This document shows positions 35,076-42,611 of a stretch of 64,000 bases of DNA, piece after piece. Under the pieces are notes generated by a model. It was given only the letters and a program-made list of their open reading frames with translations, had not been told where the DNA came from and ran no database searches. The stretch is taken from NCBI GenBank assembly GCA_007753915.1, contig CP036352.1:1240001-1304000 (forward strand), written 5' to 3'. The position numbers and the translations under genes are program-made. The stretch's first letter is position 1. Each line of letters opens with the position of its first letter. The stretch is from Phycisphaerae bacterium RAS2. GTDB taxonomy: Bacteria; Planctomycetota; Phycisphaerae; UBA1845; UTPLA1.

Positions 35076-36458
35076 ATGAGGATCATCGCCGTCGCCAACC
35101 AGAAGGGTGGCTGTGGAAAGACGACAATCATCATCAATCTCGGCGCGTGCCTGGCGCGCGAGGGATATCGCACGCTGGCGGTGGACCTGGACCCGCAGGG
35201 GCATTGCGCGCTGGGGCTGGCGGTGCCCGAGGAACAGATTGAGACAAGCGTAACTGATGCGCTGCTGCTGGAAGACGACCAGCCGCCGATGGAATTGAGC
35301 CGCATCACGTGGCAGATTTCCAGCAACTTCGATCTCGTGCCGTCCAAGACGGATCTGGCGACGCTGGAACAGCGGCTGGCGGGCGTGCCGAATCGCGAGC
35401 ACCGACTGCGGCGGCTGCTGGAGCCGGCGGCCGAAAAATATGATTTTGTATTGATCGACAGTCCGCCGACGGTCGGCTTCCTGACGCAGAGCGCCCTGCA
35501 CACCGCCGACGAGATCATCGTTCCGGTTGATACGGGTTATTTCTCCCTGCATGGGCTCTCCAAGCAGCTCGACACGATCCGGTCGATCCGCGCCGAAAGC
35601 GGCCGCAAGGTGGCGGTGCGCATCCTGGCGAACCTGTACGACGTGCGCACAAAGCTGGGCCGCGAGATTCTCGCCGAGCTTCGCAAGCGGCACGGCGACG
35701 CGATGTATACGAGCTTCATCAACTTCAACACCAAGCTGAAAGAGAGCACCAGCCTGGGCCAGCCGATCACGGAATACGACCCGGCCAGCGCGGGCTGCAA
35801 GGACTTTCAACGGCTGGCGAAAGAAGTCGGCTCGATGGGGGCGGGGCCGGCGTTCTCGCTCACGCAGCCAGCCATCGCAACCGCGGCGGTGGAGCGCATC
35901 GATGCGGCGCGCGCCGGTTCATCGCGGGAACTGGTCGCCGTCGGTGCGGGTGAAGATGAGGCGGATCGTCCGGTGTCGGCGAAGGTTCCGGGGGTTGCCG
36001 CGGCGGTTAGCGGAAAGAGTGGCAAGCCCGACGATGCGCTGCTGAAACGTGCCGAAGCGCTGGCAGCGGATGCCAATCGATTGCTGGCGACGTCGCAAAC
36101 GCTGCTGGGCCCGTCGCGCTCGAACGGCGGCAGCCGCGCTGCCGCGCCGACGCCCGCGGAAACGCAACGAAAAATCGACTTCATTTACGGGCCGCGCGCC
36201 GTGGAAGACGGCGTCATTTTCACGGTTCGCGCCGATCGCGCGTTGTCGGTGCGGTTGGCGGGTGATTTCAACGACTGGAACCCGGGGCGGACACCGCTCG
36301 TGCCGATGGCCGACGGCATGTTTCAGGTGAAACTCCCGCTCGCCCCGGGTCGCTATCGCTATCGGTATGTGATCGACGGCCGCTGGGTGAGCGACCCCGG
36401 CAACGCGCACATGGAGCGCAATCCGTACGGCGAGATGGATAGCGTGGTGATGGTGTGA
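35076..36458 (+). CDS. ParA-type ATPase fused to a CBM48/AMPK-beta glycogen-binding domain
   Basis: The first 250 residues are a ParA/MinD ATPase with the deviant Walker A loop QKGGCGKTT (residues 9-17), the switch region VDLDPQGHCALG and the Asp box FVLIDSPPTVGF, as used for partitioning DNA or large cargo. A linker of about 110 residues, Ala/Pro-rich, follows. Residues 365-460 are an early-set CBM48 (AMPK beta/isoamylase N-terminal) domain, with GVIFTV...ALSVRLAGDFNDWNPGRTPLVPM and APGRYRYRYVIDGRWVSDP. This pairing of a cargo-positioning ATPase with a glycogen-binding module is unusual. No parB or parS-like site is adjacent. Glycogen positioning is inference only. Confidence 0.88.
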   Translation: MRIIAVANQKGGCGKTTIIINLGACLAREGYRTLAVDLDPQGHCALGLAVPEEQIETSVTDALLLEDDQPPMELSRITWQISSNFDLVPSKTDLATLEQRLAGVPNREHRLRRLLEPAAEKYDFVLIDSPPTVGFLTQSALHTADEIIVPVDTGYFSLHGLSKQLDTIRSIRAESGRKVAVRILANLYDVRTKLGREILAELRKRHGDAMYTSFINFNTKLKESTSLGQPITEYDPASAGCKDFQRLAKEVGSMGAGPAFSLTQPAIATAAVERIDAARAGSSRELVAVGAGEDEADRPVSAKVPGVAAAVSGKSGKPDDALLKRAEALAADANRLLATSQTLLGPSRSNGGSRAAAPTPAETQRKIDFIYGPRAVEDGVIFTVRADRALSVRLAGDFNDWNPGRTPLVPMADGMFQVKLPLAPGRYRYRYVIDGRWVSDPGNAHMERNPYGEMDSVVMV

Positions 36459-36460
36459 GG

Positions 36461-36494
36461 GGAATTGCGTTTAGCGAATTGCGAATAGCGAAAT
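36461..36494. repeat. GAATTGCGAATAGCGAA-type dispersed repeat
   Basis: Units of GAATTGCG, AGCGAATTGCG and AATAGCGAA follow the stop codon of the ParA-CBM48 gene. Near-identical units follow paaC (40941-40966) and hppD (46465-46489). Confidence 0.6.
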
Positions 36495-36625
36495 AGGATG
36501 TCGGAATCAACGAGCTGCGACCGTCAGGGAGCGCCGGGCAACGCTTGTTATTCGAGCTGATTCTCAACTGTAATCATCATCACTGTAATCGAATACTGGG
36601 CGGCCTCAGTGTTCCCATTCCCCCG

Positions 36626-37477
36626 TCACCCATTCATCGCTCCAAGCTTTTGCTTGATCTCGTCCGAGACGCGCAGCACAGCGTAGCGGCTGTCGCCTTG
36701 TTCCCGGCCGAGGCGATAGACCGGAAGGCCGGCGCGGCGGCACTCATCGACGAATCGGCTGACGCCGTACTCGCTGCGCATCGACTCGAAGTCGTGCCAG
36801 AGGATGACACCACCGGGGCGGATCATGCGGAATGCATTGAGACTGTCCTGCCGGACAAATTTGTACGTGTGCGAGCCGTCGACGGTGACGAGGTCCATGG
36901 AGTCGAAGTAGGGGGTGAAATCGAACGATCCGCTGTCGCCGAGCAGTTGCGTGATGCGAGATTCCCAGTTGGTTCCCCGGAAGGCGATGCCCAGTTCCTT
37001 CCGGGCGAGTTCGATCAGGTGCAGATCGCTCACCCCGGCGGGGAGCGTCGCTTCAGGAGGCAGGTCGAGCGTGAAGATCTGCGTATCGGGCGGCGTGTTC
37101 ATGGCGAGCAGCGCCGTCGTGCGGCCCTGGCTCGTGCCGATCTCGAAGATGCGCTGCGGCTTGAGCATGGCCGCGATCTGCATCATGAGGAAGTTGTTCT
37201 CCATTGCGGCGAAGAGGCCGTTCTCGCCGAGGCGAAGCGTGACGGGTTGCGACGTGCCGAGCAATTCCCACGGCGTGATGGAAGGCACGCGCAGCCGCGC
37301 GTGGCCGCGATAGAGTCGAACCGTGTCGGCGATGAAGATGGGGAGTCGTCGCGGGTTTCGCAGCGCAAGCAGGAAGGCAAGCGGCGACAAGGCGGGCAAG
37401 CCCTGAATAAGGTCGCGAATGACGTGGTGGAGCGCGGGCACGGTCGGCAGAAGACTCCCGTTTTGGCGGCAACGCAT
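36626..37477 (-). CDS. Class I SAM-dependent methyltransferase
   Basis: The 283-aa product has a Rossmann-like SAM-binding fold of the Methyltransf_24 type. Motif I is IFEIGTSQGRTTALLA, followed by IFTLDLPPEA, then GSFDFTPYFDSMDLVTVDGSHTYKFVRQDSLNAFRMIRPGGVILWHDFE. This layout with an Asp-Gly-Ser-His and a WHDF motif is seen in cephalosporin/rhamnosyl O-methyltransferase (CmcI-like) families acting on sugars or small molecules. The first 85 residues are Leu/Arg-rich with some hydrophobicity. In the context of the surrounding sugar genes it may methylate a glycan. The substrate is unknown. Confidence 0.85.
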   Translation of the reverse strand: MRCRQNGSLLPTVPALHHVIRDLIQGLPALSPLAFLLALRNPRRLPIFIADTVRLYRGHARLRVPSITPWELLGTSQPVTLRLGENGLFAAMENNFLMMQIAAMLKPQRIFEIGTSQGRTTALLAMNTPPDTQIFTLDLPPEATLPAGVSDLHLIELARKELGIAFRGTNWESRITQLLGDSGSFDFTPYFDSMDLVTVDGSHTYKFVRQDSLNAFRMIRPGGVILWHDFESMRSEYGVSRFVDECRRAGLPVYRLGREQGDSRYAVLRVSDEIKQKLGAMNG

Positions 37478-37611
37478 GTGCCGTTCGGCGCTGTGGCGGC
37501 ATCAGGGCCCGCCAACGAGCCCTGCACAATCGATGTTATCACGAGCAGAATAATCGGATTGTTGAAACGGGGGAATTGAGGCAGGCTCAACGAATCCCCA
37601 TGGCGCAAGCC

Positions 37612-37663
37612 TTGACGTTAGTGGTTGAAAGTATTATACTTATGGTTGCAACAAGCGCTTGTT
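37612..37663 (+). promoter_or_regulatory. Promoter and TetR operator for the paa regulator
   Basis: TTGACG (37612-37617) and TATACT (37635-37640) are separated by 17 bases, a near-consensus sigma-70 promoter. The 14-nt perfect palindrome AACAAGCGCTTGTT (37650-37663) covers the expected start point, 84 bases upstream of the TetR gene. The site matches the typical operator shape of TetR-family repressors, so autoregulation is likely. Since paaA starts 46 bases after the TetR stop, the operon may be read from this same promoter. Confidence 0.8.
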
Positions 37664-37747
37664 AGGTTTGGTGTGGTCCGGATATGATTCCTCGTAGGTT
37701 GTCGGGCGGCCTATTGGGAGGATGGCTGAAGGAGCCGGGAGCGCGCG

Positions 37748-38332
37748 ATGTCGGTAGCCGTTGACCGCAAGATTGAGATTCATCGCGCGGCGTGCCGGCT
37801 GTTTCGCGAGAAGGGTTTCGCGGGGACGAGCGTTCGCGAAATCGCCGAGCAGGTCGGAATATTAGGCGGTAGTCTTTATTCGCACATTGCCGGCAAGGAT
37901 GATCTGCTTTGGGAGATCCTGGCGGCATCGGCCGACCGATTCTTCGCGGCGCTGCAGCCGATCGTTGCGGCGGATCGCGGAACGATGCAGAAGCTTCGCG
38001 CGGCAATCGTCGCGCACGTCGGCGTGATCACGGGCGATCTGGACGCCGCGGCGGTTTATACGTTTGAGTGGCGGCACCTTCCGGAGGATCGTCGGGCGGC
38101 CTTCACGGCGCGGCGCGATGACTACGAGCGATTGTTTCGCGGGCTGGTCGAGCAAGCGATGCGCGAGCGGTTCATCGGTGCGAGCAGCGCCGCCAGCGCG
38201 ACGCTGTTCATCCTGTCGGCGCTGAACTGGGTGTCGGTGTGGTACCGGCCGGACGGGCCGATGAGCGGCGAGGATGTCGGCACGATGCTGGCGGATTATC
38301 TGTTTGAAGGGTTGAAACGCCGGACGGCGTAA
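37748..38332 (+). CDS. TetR family transcriptional regulator, likely of the paa operon
   Basis: The 194-aa product has a TetR N-terminal helix-turn-helix ([40 protein letters not shown], about 20-58) and a ligand-binding C-terminal domain. It sits directly upstream of paaA and is followed by it after 46 bases, so it probably regulates phenylacetate catabolism and senses a CoA thioester, as PaaR proteins do. The palindrome at 37650-37663 is the probable binding site. The ATG follows GGGAG. Confidence 0.9.
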   Translation: MSVAVDRKIEIHRAACRLFREKGFAGTSVREIAEQVGILGGSLYSHIAGKDDLLWEILAASADRFFAALQPIVAADRGTMQKLRAAIVAHVGVITGDLDAAAVYTFEWRHLPEDRRAAFTARRDDYERLFRGLVEQAMRERFIGASSAASATLFILSALNWVSVWYRPDGPMSGEDVGTMLADYLFEGLKRRTA

Positions 38333-38343
38333 ATGGCCAAGGA

Positions 38344-38361
38344 GGTCCGCACAAGCGGACC
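38344..38361 (+). promoter_or_regulatory. Intercistronic hairpin ahead of paaA
   Basis: GGTCCGC-ACAA-GCGGACC forms a 7-bp stem with a 4-base loop between the TetR stop and paaA. There is no T-run after it, so it is not a classic terminator. It could be a processing or attenuation element that sets different levels of regulator and enzyme. Confidence 0.45.
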
Positions 38362-38378
38362 CAATGCAGGAGTGCGTC

Positions 38379-39392
38379 ATGGTGAGACTGGCGGACAACA
38401 CAGCGGGCTGGGGCGACAAGCCGGGCGACCCGGGATACGAGGATCGCTTGGCGAAGTTTGAGGCCCGTGTCGCGCGGGGCGACAAGGTCGAGCCGGGCGA
38501 CTGGATGCCCAATGACTATCGCCAGCAGCTGATCCGGCTGATTCACGTGCACGCCAACAGCGAGATTTGCGGTGCGCTGCCCGAGGGCACGTGGATTCCG
38601 CACGCGCCGACGTTCAAGCGCAAGCTCGCCCTGTGCGCGAAGGTGCAGGATGAGGTCGGCCACGGGCAACTGCTCTATCGCGCCGCCGAGACGCTGGGCA
38701 AGCCGCGTGAGGAGATGATTGACGAACTCATCAGTGGCAAGGCGAAATACTCAAACGTCTTTCACTATCCCGCCGAGACCTGGGCCGATGTCTGCGTGAT
38801 TGCCTGGCTGATCGATGCGGCGGCAATCGTCAATCAGAAGATGATGGCCGACGGGTCGTATGGGCCGTACGGCCGGGCGCTGCGGCGGATTTGCTACGAA
38901 GAAGCGTTTCACCTGACGCACGGGTACGACATGTGCATCTCGATGGCGACGGGGACGAAGCTCCAGCGCGAGATGCTGCAGGACGCCGTGAATCGCTGGT
39001 GGAAGCCGATCATGATGTTTCACGGGCCGGCGGACAAGGAAAGCACGCACACCGCGCAGCTGATGAAATGGAAGATCAAACTTAAGACAAACGACGAACA
39101 GCGGCAGGAGTTTCTGCGGAAGTACCTGCCGAAGATGTTCAACCTCGGGCTGACCGTGCCGGCCGAGTGGGAACTGCGATTCGACGAGAAGAGCCGCACG
39201 TGGCTGTACAACGAGCCGGATTGGGAAGAATTCAAAACCGTGGTGCGCGGCAACGGGCCGGTCAGCTCGCAGCGATTGGAGACGCGGCGCTTGTCTCACG
39301 AGCACGGTCGCTGGGTGCGCGAGGCGCTGACGGCGGCAGCGGCCGGGAAGCGTGCGCCGCTACCACCGACGGCCGTGGGGGCGGCGAGCTGA
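38379..39392 (+). CDS. paaA: Phenylacetyl-CoA epoxidase subunit PaaA (catalytic)
   Basis: PaaA is the di-iron catalytic subunit of the ring-epoxidising multicomponent oxygenase acting on phenylacetyl-CoA. The 337-aa product has the ferritin-like helices with iron ligands in [16 protein letters not shown] and [16 protein letters not shown], plus [17 protein letters not shown] near the C-terminus. I chose the ATG at 38379 since CAGGAG lies 6 nt upstream; the ATG at 38364 would add 5 residues. It is the first enzyme gene of paaA-B-(bamE-like)-C-D. The ring-cleavage steps (paaG, paaZ, paaK) are not in the window. Confidence 0.95.
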   Translation: MVRLADNTAGWGDKPGDPGYEDRLAKFEARVARGDKVEPGDWMPNDYRQQLIRLIHVHANSEICGALPEGTWIPHAPTFKRKLALCAKVQDEVGHGQLLYRAAETLGKPREEMIDELISGKAKYSNVFHYPAETWADVCVIAWLIDAAAIVNQKMMADGSYGPYGRALRRICYEEAFHLTHGYDMCISMATGTKLQREMLQDAVNRWWKPIMMFHGPADKESTHTAQLMKWKIKLKTNDEQRQEFLRKYLPKMFNLGLTVPAEWELRFDEKSRTWLYNEPDWEEFKTVVRGNGPVSSQRLETRRLSHEHGRWVREALTAAAAGKRAPLPPTAVGAAS

Positions 39393-39695
39393 ATGATGGA
39401 TTCGCAATGGAAAATCTTCGAGGTCTTTCACCAATCGGCGCGCGGCGAGCCGCACGTGCACGTCGGATCAGTCCACGCGCCGGACGGCGACACGGCGCTG
39501 ATGCTGGCGAAGGAGCAGTTCGGCCGGCGGCAGGCCTGCGTGAATATCTGGGTCGTTGCGGCGAGTGCCATTGTTGCGACATCGTATGATGACGCAGACA
39601 TGTTCGAACACGCGACCGACAAGAGCTATCGCGAAGCGTTTGGTTACGAGACGACGAAGCGGGCGAAGTTGGCGGGCGACGCGGAGGAGATTTAG
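39393..39695 (+). CDS. paaB: Phenylacetyl-CoA epoxidase subunit PaaB
   Basis: PaaB is a small structural subunit of the phenylacetyl-CoA epoxidase complex. The 100-aa product shows the PaaB pattern: WKIFEVFHQSARGEPHVHVGSVHAPDGDTALMLAKEQFGRRQACVNIWVVAASAIVATSYDD with the VWV-like core and ATDKSYREAFGYE. Its first ATG follows the paaA stop immediately (TGAATG), so it is translationally coupled. A second ATG at 39396 is also possible. Confidence 0.94.
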   Translation: MMDSQWKIFEVFHQSARGEPHVHVGSVHAPDGDTALMLAKEQFGRRQACVNIWVVAASAIVATSYDDADMFEHATDKSYREAFGYETTKRAKLAGDAEEI

Positions 39696-40055
39696 TTGAC
39701 AGCCCCCACCAAGAAAAGTCATGGCATTCGCGCGATCGCAATCATCATCGTAGGACTTGGTCTGGGTACTTTCTTCGTGGGATCCGTGAAGGAAGAGTGG
39801 CGTGCGCCGACGAGGTCGCAATGGGAGAAGGTTAAGGCCGGAGACGACGAGTTGGCAGTGCGAAACATATTAGGTGAACCGGTGCATTCGTATGAGCGTG
39901 TCACCGCGCCCGCGGACTACTACGTTTCAGGTTACGGCCGAAAGATCCGTCCAATTAGCGGGAAGGTTTTGATTTATCTCAAGACCGATTTGATCCTGTA
40001 CGTCTATCTTGATCAAAGCGGGCGAGTCGAAGAAACATTTGTTGCAGGGAGTTGA
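39696..40055 (+). CDS. BamE/SmpA-like small membrane-anchored protein inside the paa operon
   Basis: The product is 119 aa from a TTG that directly follows the paaB stop, overlapping the ribosome site of paaC. It has one N-terminal membrane segment or uncleaved signal (IRAIAIIIVGLGLGTFFVGSV) and a domain resembling BamE/SmpA: WEKVKAGDDELAVRNILGEPVHSYERV followed by beta strands (KVLIYLKTDLILYVYLDQSGRVEETF). BamE-like domains normally have a role in envelope assembly and have no known place in phenylacetate catabolism. The gene is AT-richer than its neighbours, which hints at insertion into the operon. Confidence 0.7.
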   Translation: MTAPTKKSHGIRAIAIIIVGLGLGTFFVGSVKEEWRAPTRSQWEKVKAGDDELAVRNILGEPVHSYERVTAPADYYVSGYGRKIRPISGKVLIYLKTDLILYVYLDQSGRVEETFVAGS

Positions 40056-40063
40056 GAAATCGC

Positions 40064-40921
40064 ATGGCTACCACGACGCAGCCGACACAGATGACCGGCG
40101 CAACGAATGGCGCGGTTATCGATCTGGTCTACCGCCTCGGCGACGACTGCCTCATCATCGGCCATCGCAATTCCGAATGGACGGGGCTGGGGCCGATCCT
40201 GGAGGAGGACATCGCGTTTTCGTCGATGGCGCAGGATCAGATGGGCCATGCGCAGGCGCTGTATTCGTTGCTGCACACGCTGGGCGAGCCGGAGCCGGAT
40301 CATCTGGCATTTCTGCGCGAAGCGAAGGACTTTCGATGCTGCCGGTTTGTGGCGTTGGAGCCGTTTGGCGAGGCGGGCAGCGGCGCATCGGAGGATTTGC
40401 GGAACAACCCGGATCGTGACAAATTGCTGACGCAAGGTGATTGGTCGTTGTCGCTGATTCGCCAGTTTCTGTTCGCCGAGGCGTGGGCGATTCGCCTCGC
40501 GGCGCTGTCGGAGAGTTCATTTGAGCCGCTGGCGGAAATGGCGCGAAAGTTTCGCGGCGAGGTCAAGTATCACACGATGCACGGTCGCATCTGGATTGAG
40601 CGACTGGGCCGGGCTGATGCCGACGCGCGGCAGCGCGTGCAAGCAGCGATCCATTTGCTGTGGCCCGCGGCGCTGGGCATGTTCGAACCGACAACGCACG
40701 ATGCGGGCCTCGCGCGAGCGGGCGTCTGCCCAAGTGAAGCGGAGGCATGCCGGAAATGGCAGACGGATGTCACGGGGCTGCTCGCGGAAGCGGGATTCAC
40801 CTGGCCGCGCGATGCGAAGCCGGTGGTCGGCGGTCGCGCGGGGAATCATGGACCGGAGCTGGCGCGCCTGCTGGCGTCGATGCAGAAGGTATATCGCCTC
40901 GCGCCGGGGGCGACGTGGTGA
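40064..40921 (+). CDS. paaC: Phenylacetyl-CoA epoxidase subunit PaaC
   Basis: PaaC is the structural ferritin-like partner of PaaA, lacking functional iron ligands. The 285-aa product shows the PaaC signatures: VYRLGDDCLIIGHRNSEWTGLGPILEEDIAFSSMAQDQMGHAQALY, RQFLFAEAWAIRLAAL and RKFRGEVKYHTMHGRIWIERLG. I chose the ATG at 40064; the TTG at 40052 would add 4 residues. The intervening BamE-like gene separates it from paaB, whereas paaC normally directly follows. Confidence 0.94.
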   Translation: MATTTQPTQMTGATNGAVIDLVYRLGDDCLIIGHRNSEWTGLGPILEEDIAFSSMAQDQMGHAQALYSLLHTLGEPEPDHLAFLREAKDFRCCRFVALEPFGEAGSGASEDLRNNPDRDKLLTQGDWSLSLIRQFLFAEAWAIRLAALSESSFEPLAEMARKFRGEVKYHTMHGRIWIERLGRADADARQRVQAAIHLLWPAALGMFEPTTHDAGLARAGVCPSEAEACRKWQTDVTGLLAEAGFTWPRDAKPVVGGRAGNHGPELARLLASMQKVYRLAPGATW

Positions 40922-40940
40922 GGGTGCAGAGGAATGTCTC

Positions 40941-41065
40941 GAATTGCGAATTGCGAAGAGCGAAAGCTGGCGCATCGATCAGGTTCCCTCGGACTGCGAC
41001 GATTGACACGTTTAGCTTAGCGACCAGCGTCGACGCCCGCGTTTTCTGCATTCTCAATTCTTCAT
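40941..41065. repeat. GAATTGCGAATTGCG repeats between paaC and paaD
   Basis: The 175-base gap between paaC and paaD holds GAATTGCGAATTGCGAAGAGCG (40941-40966) and, near 41045-41065, TTCTGCATTCTCAATTCTTC, whose complement resembles the same dispersed unit. This places a repeat family inside an operon. No coding sequence or terminator was seen. Confidence 0.5.
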
Positions 41066-41096
41066 TCCACACTTCGGTATTCGCGGAGTGATCGCC

Positions 41097-41603
41097 ATGT
41101 CCGACGCACCGACAACCAACGAGCGGCTCGAATCCGTCTGGCGCGCCCTCGCGACGGTCAGCGATCCGGAAATACCGCCGCTCTCGGTCGTCGATCTCGG
41201 CGTGATTCCCGACGTGTTCATGGACGGCCGGACGGTTGTCGTGCAGATGACGCCGACGTTCGCGGGCTGCCCTGCGCTGGACGTGATGCGCAAGAACATC
41301 GCCGAGGCCGTCGGCCTGGCGGGCTTCGACGAGGTGCGTGTGGACGTGGTGTACGACCCGCCGTGGACGAGCGACCGAATCAGCGAGGCGGGCCGGGGGA
41401 AGCTCAAGGCGTTCGGCCTCGCGCCGCCGGGGAAGAACTGCGGCGGCGGCCGCGTGACGATGGAGTCGCTTTCACAGGCGGCGTGCCCGTTCTGCGATTC
41501 GCGCGACACGACGATGGAGTCGATGTTCGGGCCGACGCTGTGCCGGGCGATTCACTACTGCAACGCGTGCCGGCAGTCGTTTGAGCAGTTCAAGCCGGTG
41601 TAG
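41097..41603 (+). CDS. paaD: Phenylacetate catabolism protein PaaD (MIP18/SufT-like)
   Basis: PaaD assists assembly or Fe-S maturation of the epoxidase. The 168-aa product has the MIP18-like domain (ATVSDPEIPPLSVVDLGVIPDVF, with MTPTFAGCPALDVMRKNIAEAV) and the C-terminal zinc-binding cysteines CPFCDSRDTTM...CRAIHYCNACRQSF. The ATG at 41097 has GGAG about 10 nt upstream. The usual next gene paaE (the ferredoxin/flavin reductase) is absent; the following genes are DinB-like and unrelated. Confidence 0.94.
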   Translation: MSDAPTTNERLESVWRALATVSDPEIPPLSVVDLGVIPDVFMDGRTVVVQMTPTFAGCPALDVMRKNIAEAVGLAGFDEVRVDVVYDPPWTSDRISEAGRGKLKAFGLAPPGKNCGGGRVTMESLSQAACPFCDSRDTTMESMFGPTLCRAIHYCNACRQSFEQFKPV

Positions 41604-41669
41604 GCTTCGCGCGAACTTCGCCGCGAATCAATCGTAATACAGATCTGTGCGATCCTGAAGGAATTCGCC

Positions 41670-42191
41670 ATGCCCCATTTCTACGAATCCATCCCCGAAG
41701 CCGTGCGGAGCATGACGGATCAACAGGCTGTCGAGGCGTACGCGCAGGGTGCGGAGATGCCGGCGCGGGCGATTGTCGGGTTGACTGATTCGCAGCTGGA
41801 CGCGCTGCCGATCCCCGGCACGTGGAGCATTCGACAGATCGTCGTACACCTGATGGACTCCGATCTGATCGCCGCATATCGCATGAAGCGGATCATCGCG
41901 GAGGATCGGCCTCGGCTGGACGTGTGGGACGAGAATGCTTTCGTGCCAAAGCTGCGGTACGAGCGGCAATCCGCGAGCCGGGCGGCGGAGTTGTTTCGCG
42001 TGAACCGGCTTGTCATGGCGGACATCCTGCGCGGGTTGCCGGTTGACGCATTCGCGCGTGTGGCGCTGCATCCGGAGGTGGGCGAGTTGCCGCTGGGGGT
42101 GCTGCTGCGGCTGTATGTGCATCACGTGCATCATCATCTGGCGTTCATTGAGAAAAAGCGGAACCTCGTGGGAGCAGGCTCGATCACATGA
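41670..42191 (+). CDS. DinB-family metal-dependent protein
   Basis: The 173-aa product is a DinB_2 (YfiT/DUF664-like) four-helix protein. The likely metal-binding His residues are in RQIVVHLMDSD and in VHHVHHHLAFIEK near the C-terminus. Such proteins are putative thiol transferases or metal-dependent hydrolases; the substrate is not known. Its stop overlaps the ATG of the next gene by 4 nt (42188-42191), showing they are coupled. The ATG follows GAAGGA. Confidence 0.85.
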   Translation: MPHFYESIPEAVRSMTDQQAVEAYAQGAEMPARAIVGLTDSQLDALPIPGTWSIRQIVVHLMDSDLIAAYRMKRIIAEDRPRLDVWDENAFVPKLRYERQSASRAAELFRVNRLVMADILRGLPVDAFARVALHPEVGELPLGVLLRLYVHHVHHHLAFIEKKRNLVGAGSIT

Positions 42192-42526
42192 ACTACTATC
42201 ACATCTGGTGCAATCTGAAGGACTCGCACAAGGACCTTGAGTTCGCCGAGCATCTTCGCGGCTATCTCGGCCAACTCGAAAAACTCGGCAAGATCGCGGG
42301 CTACTCACTGGCTCGCCGAAAGCTGGGATTCGGTCCAAGCGAACTGGGCGAGTTTCACGTGGTGATTCAGGTGCGCGATCTGGCGCAGCTTGACGGGGCG
42401 TTTGACGCGATTGCACCGCGCAGCGGAGAGATCGAGCAACTGCACGCGCGGGTTTATTCCGCGGTGACGGATTTCCGCTCGGCGCTCTACCGCGATTTTC
42501 CCGATCCGGGGCGCGTTGGTGACTAG
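42188..42526 (+). CDS. DUF6614-like protein
   Basis: The 112-aa product matches the pattern I associate with DUF6614: MNYYHIWCNLKDSHKDLEFAEHLRGYLG, KIAGYSLARRKLGFGPSELGEFHVVIQVRDLAQLDGAFDAIAPRSG and ALYRDFPDP at the C-terminus. It has the shape of a ferredoxin-like/monooxygenase dimer fold. The function is unknown. It is co-translated with the DinB gene through ATGA overlap. Confidence 0.7.
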   Translation: MNYYHIWCNLKDSHKDLEFAEHLRGYLGQLEKLGKIAGYSLARRKLGFGPSELGEFHVVIQVRDLAQLDGAFDAIAPRSGEIEQLHARVYSAVTDFRSALYRDFPDPGRVGD

Positions 42527-42611
42527 GGACCGGCCCGGCGCGTCACGCGCGAGTGCGCTGGGTGACATTGAGAAAACCCACGTGCCAATCGGATTCCGTT
42601 AACGATGTGCA

